Under the pieces are notes generated by a model that worked only from the letters and a program-made list of their open reading frames with translations, ran no database searches and was not told where the DNA came from. Made by a program: the position numbers and the translations under genes. DNA of 64,000 nt from Amycolatopsis sp. EV170708-02-1 (GTDB taxonomy: Bacteria > Actinomycetota > Actinomycetes > Mycobacteriales > Pseudonocardiaceae), in assembly GCF_022479115.1 (NCBI RefSeq), contig NZ_CP092497.1, positions 4,402,001 to 4,466,000 of the forward strand, in the 5' to 3' direction. This document shows positions 1-9,141 of the stretch, one piece after another (position 1 is the stretch's first letter; the number at the start of each line of letters is the position of its first letter).

Positions 1-3000
1 CGAGGGTGGGAGGAGGCGCTACCCGACCTTGTGGAACCGTCCAGGAATTTGGCTGTCCAGGCGGCCGGGTTGCGGGCAGCGGTGCTGGCGCTCGCCCAAG
101 AGCTGGGCCGAGACGAAGCCCACGCCGAGTTGCTGGAGCTGGCCGAATCGTTGGCACGGGTCGGGCGTGGCGCGGGTGAGTTCCAAGCGATGCTGCTCTC
201 CGTCACCCGAACCCTTGAGGCCGAGGCGGCCGAGTTCCGGGCAGCGCTGCCCGGACTCACAGCGTCCTCGAGGCAGGCCATGGTGAACCAGGGCAGGCGA
301 TGGCTGGGTATCGGTGAGGCCGTCCCGGAGTACAGCGCCGACGAGCGAGAACTGCTGGACGACCTGTCTCTGGCCGTGGGGCGTCGCTTGCACGCCACGG
401 AGGAGTTCCGAAGCCGTGCTTCGGCGGAAGCTCAGTGGCTGCTGACGAACCCGCAAGCCGCCGGGTGGATGGCCGATGTCGCCGGCGGCAACGGGGCGAC
501 CAGCGGAGTGCGTGCGGTCCGGATGGCGGTGAGCGCGCTGGCTGGACCCGAAGCCGAGACGCCGTCGAGCAGAGCGGAGCGTCTGGAGCAGGTAGAGCGC
601 TGGCGGCAGGAAGGACACCGGCTGCTCGCGGCGGCCGGGCACTCACCCCAGCCGGATACGGTTGCCGCTGTGGTCGGTTACAGTGCCCTGCACTACCCCT
701 TCGAGCCTCAGTTGCACAACTTGGTGCAGGCCTCGCGGAAGGCGTTCAGCGCACTCCGAACCGGCAGGTTCCACCCGACGAGGGCGGTACTGTCGGAGAT
801 CGTGGGCACCCCGGTGCCGGGGCCAAGCCGGGAGACTGCTTCCTCGGAGGTAGTGCCGCCTCCACAGGCGGCGACGGTTGAGGAGGCACCGCCGCCGGCG
901 CCTCCTCCCTCTCCCCAGACATCGGAGGGCGGCTCTGATCCGAGGGCCGGTCCGGAGGGGCCAGGCCTGCACAGGACGCAAGGGACCAGGCGTCTTCGGG
1001 ACCTGTACATCGATGCCGGTTCCGACGCGGAACGGGGCGGGCCGGAAGGCGCAGTGGAAACGCGTGAGTTCGCGACGTCGACGGGGGCTGAGAGTGGGCT
1101 CGACCCGCTGCGGCTGAGCTACGAAACGATGGCTCGCGAGCAGGTCGCCGTCGCGACGGCACAGCTGGCGCGGATCGAGGACCCGGATGAGGTCTCGGCC
1201 TTGCGTGACGAGGCCAAGGTGCTGCTTGACGAACCGCCCGAGGTCATCCCTGGGGTCGGGGTAGCCGCAGAAGAACAGCGGGCCATGTACGACGCTCTCG
1301 TCACCGTCTTGGCTGGACAGTTGCATACCGCCCGCTCTTCGCAGCGATCGGAGCCGGACGGGGCCGAGCCGACCGCGTGGCTGGTGTCCGCGCCGATCCG
1401 CGGACTGGCCGAAAGGTTGCGGGTGTGGACGCCGAATGGGCCGGTGCCCGCTGCCAAGGGTGAAGGTTGGACCGCGGAATGGACGCTGGGGCCCGGACTG
1501 CGTTGGGAAAGCGCCGGTTTCACCGCGTGGCGCCGTCATCTCCAGGAGTCGGTGGATGAGTTCCGGCAGCACTGGCGTAATCAAGTCGCTTCAGGACAGG
1601 AAGTGCTGCGTAAACATCTGGCCGAGGACAGGGACCGCATTCTCGATCTTGCCACGAGGCGGCTGGGGCCGCGGCCGGCGCCGAGCCAGCGGCCGTTCGT
1701 GGATGTCCTGGCCGATCTCGCGCGGCAGGCCAATGACGTCGAGGAGCCGGCTACCCGGTGGGAGCACGCGCGGGCGGATGCCGTGGTGTTCCACGCCACG
1801 AAAGATGTTCCGGCGGACCTCGTGTGGCGGACCGGCATCTCTCGACAGCAGATCGGGCAGTTGTGGGAGTACATGGCACTCGCGCTGGTTCCGTTCGCTG
1901 CGCAGCTGGACGATTTGTCAGTCAAGGCGGCTGAGGCACGTGCGGAATTCGAGACCCGGGCGGCGGCTGATCGCCGTAGTTTCGAAGAGCGGATAGCGAC
2001 CGACCCGACAAGTCTCGCGGATCAGACCTCGGCCGCGCGAGACAAGCTCGAGGAGCGGATCGCGGCCGATCGGACGAGTCTTGAGGAGCGCATAGCGGCC
2101 GACCGCTCGGGCCCTGCGTTACAGCTGGATACCAGGCGCGACCAACTGCTGAACGGCAGCGAGTTCGCCCCGGAGATCAGCTTCGCCGGGCTCCTGGAAC
2201 ACATGGCGACGGCCTGGCCAAGGGGCCGTGCCGACCGGCTGCGAGCCCTGTGGCGCGACGATTATCCGAAGTACACGCAGGAAGTGGAACGTCCGCCGTA
2301 CTCAGGTCCGGTCTGGCCGAAAGCCGGGGCACCGGGTTCCACGGCCGTCTTGAACCAACTGTTCGACCGATGGTCGGCGGCGTTCGAGCAGGCCAGGGAA
2401 TCCCTTGATGACCCTGACAATGTCAACGCACAGGAGTGGCGTACGCGGGCGGACGAGATGTGGGGGATCGAGCGCCGGGGGGTCCTTGATCCGGTAGCCG
2501 AGCGGGCATGGGGCTTGCTGTACGACGGGATGGTCGATCTCGTGGCGGACGCGGGCCGGGCGCGGGGGCAGCAGGCGGCGGACGCGGTAATGGCCCGCGT
2601 GTGGGTCGATCTCGTCGCGCACGGCGTGAACCGGTTCGTGAGCGGTGGCCCGGATGCTCGGACGGTGAGCGAGTATGCCTATCAATTGCCGGAGGAGGTC
2701 GCGCCGTTCTGGCGACACCGGGTGCTGGGTTGGGTAATACCGCCTGAAGGGGCGAGCCGCGCGCGGTTGCGGCGGTTGCGGGACGCACACCACGTGATAC
2801 TGGACGCCTTGGCGAACCTCGCTTATGAGGACCGCGACTTGGCGGTCTCCAGGGTCGTCCGATTCGCCCCCACCGCCCTGGCCGTCGAGCCCGCCGAGCT
2901 GCTGCGGCTGATTCCCGTCGAGGATCTGGGAATGCAGGGGGACAGCGCGCACCAGACTCTGGATCGGCTGTTCGACAACGCCATCCAGCGTGCCCCCGAT

Positions 3001-6000
3001 GAGGGCCCTGGCGAGGGCGGCCCATCCGGCCCGGCTCCCGGCCCGACCGGGCCACGGTATCCGCCGGATTCCGGTGATCGCCGCGTCGAGTCTCCGGAAC
3101 CGGATCTGTACACCGCGAGTCCTTCTGGAAGGTCGAGTCCGGGCTTGGAACGGGGCGACGGGGGTCCTGTTGAGTCTTCGGAAGGCCAGGTGCCGGAGGC
3201 GCCGACGGACGAGAATTTGGGTCTGGCCGTTGGTGTGTCTGGTCCTGTTTCGGTGGAGGTGGTTGTCGGGGAGTTGGATCGGCTTGCGGGTGAGGAGTTC
3301 GCCAGAGGGCGGGGTGGTGTCGAGGGTTTGCTGGGGCGTGATCTGTTTGGTTTGCGGCGGGCTCCGCGGGCGCCGGTGAGTTTGCTGGGGTTGGATTATT
3401 CGGTGTTGGACGCGGCGCAGGGTATGACTCTTCTGGATCGGGTCGACATGCTTCGTTCGATGCCTGGTGCGGAGGAGGTGACTCCGGCGGCGTTGGCAAG
3501 TGTCGAGCAGAGGGTGTTGAGTGCGGACTGGCGGCCGGAGGAGTTGCTCCGGTGGGAGTCGCGGGGTGTCGATCCGAATACCTTGCCGGACAGGCGGGAG
3601 ATTCCGAATACGTTGCACGAGATCTGGCTGGGTGGGCCGCTGGCGGGGTCGGAGGACGCTCGTGTTCGTCAGCGGAATCTCGTGGAGTCCGCCGCGAGGC
3701 TGGGGGGCCAGGGGGTGTTGTGGACCGACGTGCCGCGGGCGCAGATCAAGGCCGTGCTGGACGGTGATCCGGCGGAGTCCCTTGCCCGGGTGCGGGAGAT
3801 GGTCGAGTGGGCGCGAGTGAACGGGGTCCGCCTGGTCAATGTCGACGAGGTGTTCAACGCCGACTCACCGATGCGGCTGGACCCCTATTTCCGCACCGAA
3901 ATGCACAAGCTGTCCGTTCGTGGGTACGTCACGGCGTCGGATATTCTTCGGGTCGAGATCCTGCATCGGTTCGGCGGCCTCTATCTCGATGGTGACGACC
4001 TCGTGCAGGACGCGAGTGTCCTCGAACAGGTCAACAGCTCGCCGGACGGCTACGCCATAACCACGAACAAATCTGTTGTCGACGGCGTCGAAAGATGGGA
4101 GAACAACAACAACGCGATCGTCTTGGCCATGGGCCATCCGTTCGCCCGGGCCTATCTCGCCCAGATCGAGGAGAACTACGGACTGTCGCAGCACAACCTT
4201 TTGCCGCCAAAGATCATCTTCATGCGAAAGCAGATCTTTGACACGTCGGGCGGCAGGATGCGGCAGGACGAGGTCATGTGGTTGGCAGGGCCGGAGTTGT
4301 TCACGAAGCTCAGGAAGCGTATCGGCGTGGCATGGCTTCCGATAGTGCAAGGCGTTTCGATGAACAGCACTCTGAGCTGGGTGCAGCCCATGGGAGCCGA
4401 GAGGCGTTCCGCCGGTCCGCCGCTCGCCGCGTCGGAGGACTTGGCGGCGACTGTCGGGCTGACCGCGAAAGTTGTGCACACGCTGGTCCGCCAACTGTAT
4501 AACCGCCCTGGCACCCTGCATCTGACCGCGGTGCGCGATGCGATCGCCCGGCATGCTGATCCCGATCTGGTCTTGACCGCCGCGGTGTCGTACCTGGCGA
4601 GCGTGCCGGAGTTGAGGTCCCGGGTCCGCACGGTCACGTTCCATCGCTTCGAGGGGGGCCGGTATGTGGCGATGCCGGTGCCCGGCGCCGTGGCGGCCCT
4701 GCTGACTCGTACGCCGGGGCCGGCCGTCGAATTCCTCGGTGAAGCCCTCTTTTCCGCGTCACTGGCTTCCGTCACGGCGAGCCAGGCGGGGCAGTCGCAG
4801 CGTTCCACCAGGCCTGTCGAGGAGCCGGGCGACATGGCCGCCGACATCGTGGCCAGGATCCCCGTCTTGCACGCGGAAACGTTGGCGAAGCGCCGACGCG
4901 AGTCCGAACCGGACCGGGAGAGTGGGGAGCGCTCGTCGAAGCGTCCGCACGGCGGACAGCCGGAAGGCCCGGTGCAGGAGGAGCCATCGCACATGCCGGA
5001 GCCCGATGCGCGTGAGGTCGTGGCCGACCTGCGGGGTCCGGTCGGGCCGGCAGAGGGAACTGATCCGGACGACGGCGGTTGGGTGCGTGTTGCGAAGGAT
5101 CCGGTTCGGTGGGAGCGACCGGGCGAAAAGCAGTCCGATGCCTCGCCCAGCGGTGACCGCGCTGGGCAGGACTCGGTGCACGCGCGTGCGCTGCAGCTGG
5201 CGTTAGAATCCGATGTGGACGGTGCGGATCTGACGCCGGCGCAGGTGGAGGCGTTGGATTCGCGGGCGCGGTATCTGGTTGATCAGGCGATCGCCCGTAT
5301 CGATCAGGGTCTCAAGCCGTCGTTGGTCACCGTGTTCGCGCTAGAAGGGGTCGCCCAGGCCACTGGAGTGGCTTCAGTGCTGTCCGAGCGGATCGCGGAT
5401 CACGCGAGCCGGGTGCGGGGTGTGCCGACGACAGCGGCCGAGCTCGGTCTGGCGCCTCGGGTCGAGGTAGTGCCGGAGACGCCTGTTCCGTTGCCGCATC
5501 CGATTCTCGACGATCGGGGGTGGGCGCACAGCGTCGAGCGGTCGGCGGAGTGGATGGTGGACCCGGCGCCCCCGACCGCGGACCAGGTCGACGCCGCGCG
5601 GGCTGGGGTTGATCCGGCTGTTGTGTCGGCGGAGGATGTCGGGCCGACCGAAGCGCTTGTCAGGCCGGCGGTTGATGGTGGCCGCAAGGTGAAGTTACCG
5701 AGACCGTTCTGGCAGCCGATTGCTTATGATCTGCGCCGACTCGAGGTGTCGCCGGGCAAGTGGGTTCAGGAGTACACCGTGCGGCTGAACTTCGTGGCCG
5801 GCGACGGCAAGACCGATGTCACCGCGATGCTCGCCCGCACTGAGGCCGCGGTGGACCGGTTCTACAACAAGCCCGGCTATAGGTTGCCTGGCGGGGATGG
5901 ATTCCGGGTGCGGGTGGAGCACGACCCGTCGGCGAGAACCATCACGGTGGACGCCGCGGGGACCAACAGCGATCAGCTCAGGTGGGCTGTCGATGCCGAC

Positions 6001-6225
6001 GAAAGTGTGTTGGCTCATGAACTGGGTCATTTCCTGGGGTTGTACGACGAGTACGTCCGTGTGGTTCGTGACGCTGCCGGGAAGGTGGTCGGTACCTGGG
6101 TTTTCCGGGGAGCCGGTGCGAGTTGGGTTATCCGGGGCGGGAAGGTGGATGGTACGGGGGTCCTACGGGGGCTGGTGCGGGCCGGGTCGTCGATGACGGT
6201 GGAGGATTGTTCACCGCGTACCTGA
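1..6225 (+). CDS. Giant polymorphic toxin, N-terminal part: TcdA/TcdB-like glycosyltransferase and HExxH domain (5' partial, frameshifted 3')
   Basis: The frame is open to the left edge, so the true start probably lies upstream; a GTG at 31 is the first candidate inside the window. About 1,050 residues of helical and disordered sequence come first, including a repeat of the type DRTSLEERIA at 1980-2110. A large-clostridial-toxin-type glycosyltransferase domain follows: IPNTLHEIWLGG near residue 1191 (counting from base 31) and the metal-binding GGLYLDGDD at about 1320. This fold transfers a sugar from a nucleotide sugar onto a protein side chain. A zincin-like motif HELGHFLGLYDEY follows at about residue 1996. 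The frame then breaks near 6195 and the reading continues in the next frame to 11724. Both domains occur in secreted effectors. Delivery by type VII secretion is inferred from T7SS-associated genes downstream. Confidence is good for the glycosyltransferase, fair for the peptidase. Confidence 0.8.
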   Translation, partial: RGWEEALPDLVEPSRNLAVQAAGLRAAVLALAQELGRDEAHAELLELAESLARVGRGAGEFQAMLLSVTRTLEAEAAEFRAALPGLTASSRQAMVNQGRRWLGIGEAVPEYSADERELLDDLSLAVGRRLHATEEFRSRASAEAQWLLTNPQAAGWMADVAGGNGATSGVRAVRMAVSALAGPEAETPSSRAERLEQVERWRQEGHRLLAAAGHSPQPDTVAAVVGYSALHYPFEPQLHNLVQASRKAFSALRTGRFHPTRAVLSEIVGTPVPGPSRETASSEVVPPPQAATVEEAPPPAPPPSPQTSEGGSDPRAGPEGPGLHRTQGTRRLRDLYIDAGSDAERGGPEGAVETREFATSTGAESGLDPLRLSYETMAREQVAVATAQLARIEDPDEVSALRDEAKVLLDEPPEVIPGVGVAAEEQRAMYDALVTVLAGQLHTARSSQRSEPDGAEPTAWLVSAPIRGLAERLRVWTPNGPVPAAKGEGWTAEWTLGPGLRWESAGFTAWRRHLQESVDEFRQHWRNQVASGQEVLRKHLAEDRDRILDLATRRLGPRPAPSQRPFVDVLADLARQANDVEEPATRWEHARADAVVFHATKDVPADLVWRTGISRQQIGQLWEYMALALVPFAAQLDDLSVKAAEARAEFETRAAADRRSFEERIATDPTSLADQTSAARDKLEERIAADRTSLEERIAADRSGPALQLDTRRDQLLNGSEFAPEISFAGLLEHMATAWPRGRADRLRALWRDDYPKYTQEVERPPYSGPVWPKAGAPGSTAVLNQLFDRWSAAFEQARESLDDPDNVNAQEWRTRADEMWGIERRGVLDPVAERAWGLLYDGMVDLVADAGRARGQQAADAVMARVWVDLVAHGVNRFVSGGPDARTVSEYAYQLPEEVAPFWRHRVLGWVIPPEGASRARLRRLRDAHHVILDALANLAYEDRDLAVSRVVRFAPTALAVEPAELLRLIPVEDLGMQGDSAHQTLDRLFDNAIQRAPDEGPGEGGPSGPAPGPTGPRYPPDSGDRRVESPEPDLYTASPSGRSSPGLERGDGGPVESSEGQVPEAPTDENLGLAVGVSGPVSVEVVVGELDRLAGEEFARGRGGVEGLLGRDLFGLRRAPRAPVSLLGLDYSVLDAAQGMTLLDRVDMLRSMPGAEEVTPAALASVEQRVLSADWRPEELLRWESRGVDPNTLPDRREIPNTLHEIWLGGPLAGSEDARVRQRNLVESAARLGGQGVLWTDVPRAQIKAVLDGDPAESLARVREMVEWARVNGVRLVNVDEVFNADSPMRLDPYFRTEMHKLSVRGYVTASDILRVEILHRFGGLYLDGDDLVQDASVLEQVNSSPDGYAITTNKSVVDGVERWENNNNAIVLAMGHPFARAYLAQIEENYGLSQHNLLPPKIIFMRKQIFDTSGGRMRQDEVMWLAGPELFTKLRKRIGVAWLPIVQGVSMNSTLSWVQPMGAERRSAGPPLAASEDLAATVGLTAKVVHTLVRQLYNRPGTLHLTAVRDAIARHADPDLVLTAAVSYLASVPELRSRVRTVTFHRFEGGRYVAMPVPGAVAALLTRTPGPAVEFLGEALFSASLASVTASQAGQSQRSTRPVEEPGDMAADIVARIPVLHAETLAKRRRESEPDRESGERSSKRPHGGQPEGPVQEEPSHMPEPDAREVVADLRGPVGPAEGTDPDDGGWVRVAKDPVRWERPGEKQSDASPSGDRAGQDSVHARALQLALESDVDGADLTPAQVEALDSRARYLVDQAIARIDQGLKPSLVTVFALEGVAQATGVASVLSERIADHASRVRGVPTTAAELGLAPRVEVVPETPVPLPHPILDDRGWAHSVERSAEWMVDPAPPTADQVDAARAGVDPAVVSAEDVGPTEALVRPAVDGGRKVKLPRPFWQPIAYDLRRLEVSPGKWVQEYTVRLNFVAGDGKTDVTAMLARTEAAVDRFYNKPGYRLPGGDGFRVRVEHDPSARTITVDAAGTNSDQLRWAVDADESVLAHELGHFLGLYDEYVRVVRDAAGKVVGTWVFRGAGASWVIRGGKVDGTGVLRGLVRAGSSMTVEDCSPRT

Positions 6226-7600
6226 ACACCTATCTGCGAGATCGGAAGATGAAGGGTTCGAGTAGTGATCTTGCCGAGCCTGTGTTGATGCCACGCAACC
6301 TGTGGTTGCTGGAGAACCGGATGAGGACGTTCACCACACCGGTCGACGCTCCCGGTGGTTTCTTGTCTCGATCAGGGAACGCGCCCGTGAAGTCGACAGT
6401 CGACACCGAGCAGTTGCCGGAGCAACCGGATCAGGACGCCGAGGCGCCGGCCGACCGCGCTCCTGGCGACGGCGTGGAGTCGTCATACCCGGGTACGGAG
6501 CCAAAACTGGAATGGACGGGGAAATTTGACAATAGGGACGGACTGAAAACCAACGCTGGTCTGCTCGCACGTGTGAAGCCGCTCGCTCGAGAGTTGTTGC
6601 GGCTCGCCAACGAAGGGCGCGAGCCGCTCGATATCCGGGCGGTTCTGTTCATCGGGGGCATTACAACCGAGAAACGATCGACGGGTTCCTTCGATCGATC
6701 GACGAGCGCCTGCGTGCTCTGATCGACGAGGAACTCGACGCGCTGCAGGATGGCGTTCCGAATAGGCATACGACCGAGAGCATGCGTCTGTCTCTCACGG
6801 TCACCAGTTCCCGTGCCGGTGCCACTCGTCTCAGGCGGGTCGAGTTGTGGACGCATCCCGGTCCGGGAAGGCTGATCGCTGAGTACGGCGAACTGCGCGA
6901 GCTCGACGACTTGGAGTTCGCCGACCTGTCGGTGGTGCCGGTGGCACACGCCGAGCGCCTTCGGCGCATGGTCCGCGGTGCCGCGGCGGAGACGCTACTG
7001 TCAGGCGCCTGGCCCATGCCGACGTTGAGGATCCCGATCCGTAGCTTTGCCGACGAGTCGGAGCGTTCACTCGCCAATCGGAGAAAAGCTGTTACCGCGG
7101 TGGTCGGCTCCGCGGTCGAGGACGCACTCGCGGAGGCCAAACGGTCAGCGGGGACTCATCCGGAAGGCGAGCCAGGGCAGTTGGTCCCGGCCGATACCGT
7201 CTTGCCCAGCGCGGCGCACCTCCTGCCTCGTGTGGAGGTCATCCTCGATCGTGACAGGCCGTCGGAGCCGGGGAAGACGACGTTCAAGGCCACATTCGCG
7301 CCGGACACACCACAGACGCCGGAATCCGTCGGCGACGGAGATGCCGCTGTGCCGGACGTTCCGCCGATTCCCACAGGGATGCGCGTTCGTCCACTGAGAA
7401 TGCACTGGGACGGTGAGCCGGCACGGGCCGTCACCTGGGGCGGGGACCGCCTTGATGTGTACTTCACCGCCGACAAGAGCAGCCTTCCTGATGAGGCGCC
7501 GCAGCAAGTGGACCGGATGGTGCGTGAATTCGTCAAGGAGTTACTGGCCGCCCCGAGGGACACGAGCCGATGCTCACCCTCGATGTGCGGTCCACGACCG
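6196..7600 (+). CDS. Giant toxin, middle part (two frames joined by a 1-nt deletion at about 6654-6658)
   Basis: This stretch continues the preceding reading frame after a one-base shift near 6195. It includes LFTAYLNTYLRDRK and MPRNLWLLENRM, which follow a HExxH domain as the end of a zincin-like fold would. A second shift lies in the G5 run at 6654-6658: adding one G turns FIGG-ITTE into FIGGGHYNRETIDGF, and the new frame then runs on with good codon usage to about 7550. A third shift lies in the C4 run at 7551-7554, where one more C gives ELLAAPEGHEPML. I recognise no catalytic motif between 6250 and 7550. It is probably a linker or a structural region of the same protein rather than separate genes. 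Confidence 0.55.
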
Positions 7601-9141
7601 GTCTCATGCCTGAGAGGGTGGAGACGGTCACTGATCTGGTGCGCGCTGCGATCGCGGCGGAGTTGGGTGATCGCCAAGATGTTTCCGTCGACTCCGTCAT
7701 TCAGAAGTCAGTCCGTCTCGCCCAGCTCGCCGGTGAGACCGAGCAAGCCGTGCTCTATCTGGATGTCACGCGGCTCGCGGACTCGTCACGGGTGGGCCGG
7801 CTTCCGGTGTCCATGATCCGCAGGGTCACGGCACGGTATGACACCGCGACCGGACCAGGGTTGAAAAGCCACTTCGTCTCTCGTCTACCTCCCAAGCTGG
7901 ACCTTACGCGGAAGGAAGACCTGCTGGCGTTTCGCGAGACCGTCGTGGACGAAGTCATGGAGCGTGCCGAGGCGGGCCGAGAGCTGGGCCAAATGATGCA
8001 GATGCCGGACATCAGGTTGGTGATCCACTCGAATCTCGAGTACGGCAGTGAAGTACTCAATGGGATGTTCAACGTTCTGGAGGACTTCATCCGACGTGCG
8101 GTCGTAGCCAGGGGCGGTGACCCGGAAGCGCTGGGAGTCCTGTTCACTCGTCGGATTGGCGGCGGATCGTACCGTTACGCGGCCAATGTCGGTATCACGC
8201 TGCACGCGACGCCTAAGCGGACCGCGGAGGACTATCGCGCGATCTCGTTCCATGAGGATGCGCAACAACGTCAGCTCGATGAATCTTTCATTCAGCACCA
8301 GCGCACGCTGTCAGAAGCGGCACGGCAGCGCATCACTTGGATGGTGGAAGGCTTCACTCGCCGGTGGCTCGACAGCGACGAGGACAACCGGCCCATGCTT
8401 GTAGCCAGTGTGTTCCAAGAGACCAGCGTCGGCTTCGACTGGGGGTACATGTATGAGGTCCTGGGTGTGGTGCGGGAGGCGATCGCCGGAGTGCTCTACA
8501 GGATGCGGGACCCCCATGCGGCGGTGACGTTCAAGACCATCCTGGCCAACTCGGTCCAGTTCACCCCCTACGCCTATAGGCATAGTGCGGCATCCGCTGT
8601 CCTCTTCGATGTGCTCGACCCTGGGCAGTCACTGGAAGATGCCCAGCCCCCGATGCGGGCACAGTGGACTGAAGCGACCAGGCAGGCCATGGCGGCGGCG
8701 CGGAAGGCGCGGGCAGCGGCCGTCAAGTCGGCACGGGCAGGGCGGGCTGAGGCCCTCGAAACCGCACGGGAGGCGCGGGCCGCGGAGCGAGCTGAGGAGG
8801 AGCAGACCGAAGCCCGTTCGCAGGAAGAGGAGGCGCGGGCTGAAGCCCGTTTGCGGGAAGAAGAGGCGCGGGCTGAAGCCCGTTTGCGGGAAGAAGAGGC
8901 ACGGACTGAAGCCCGTTTGCGGGCTGAGGAGCTAGGACTCCTTGCCGAACGGGTGAATCAGCGGCCGGTTGACACTGCTTCGCCTGAGCGGATCGAAGAA
9001 GCACCGGTCAGGCAGTCCACTTCTCAGTCTGGCCCTCAGACGGAGCCGCCGGCTGAGGACGAATCGGTGCGGGGCATCGATCTGGAATTCCTGGACTTCG
9101 AATCCACAGCGCCCGAGGGGCGGGCTGGGAGGATGAGCTGA
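7555..9141 (+). CDS. Giant toxin, middle part with coiled-coil hendecad repeats
   Basis: The reading continues in a third frame from about 7555 (ATG at 7570) to a TGA at 9139-9141. The first 330 residues form a folded-looking region of unknown family, with segments such as GVLFTRRIGGGSYRYAAN and VNIGITL-like strands. It is followed by a very Ala/Glu/Arg-rich helix, including three copies of an 11-residue repeat of the type ARAEARLREEE at about 8830-8930, typical of a long coiled coil. The TGA is probably not the biological end. One extra G near 9117-9129 continues the frame as AGEDELRPLVAQLMEG into the next segment. No active-site motif is recognised. The segment may be a structural stalk or linker between effector domains. 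Confidence 0.5.
   Translation, partial: EGHEPMLTLDVRSTTGLMPERVETVTDLVRAAIAAELGDRQDVSVDSVIQKSVRLAQLAGETEQAVLYLDVTRLADSSRVGRLPVSMIRRVTARYDTATGPGLKSHFVSRLPPKLDLTRKEDLLAFRETVVDEVMERAEAGRELGQMMQMPDIRLVIHSNLEYGSEVLNGMFNVLEDFIRRAVVARGGDPEALGVLFTRRIGGGSYRYAANVGITLHATPKRTAEDYRAISFHEDAQQRQLDESFIQHQRTLSEAARQRITWMVEGFTRRWLDSDEDNRPMLVASVFQETSVGFDWGYMYEVLGVVREAIAGVLYRMRDPHAAVTFKTILANSVQFTPYAYRHSAASAVLFDVLDPGQSLEDAQPPMRAQWTEATRQAMAAARKARAAAVKSARAGRAEALETAREARAAERAEEEQTEARSQEEEARAEARLREEEARAEARLREEEARTEARLRAEELGLLAERVNQRPVDTASPERIEEAPVRQSTSQSGPQTEPPAEDESVRGIDLEFLDFESTAPEGRAGRMS
8827..8925 (+). repeat. 33-bp tandem repeat encoding 11-residue coiled-coil units
   Basis: About three copies of a 33-bp unit encode ARAEARLREEE-type hendecads inside the middle part of the giant toxin. 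The first two copies are nearly identical and the third has ACG for GCG changes. A hendecad repeat of charged residues and alanine is typical of long alpha-helical coiled coils. Confidence 0.75.

Noticed and set aside
2302..3618. Long minus-strand open frame opposite the giant toxin
   Set aside because: Arg/Pro/His-rich shadow of high-GC coding sequence with no domain and no start signal; the plus-strand frame carries the glycosyltransferase motifs.
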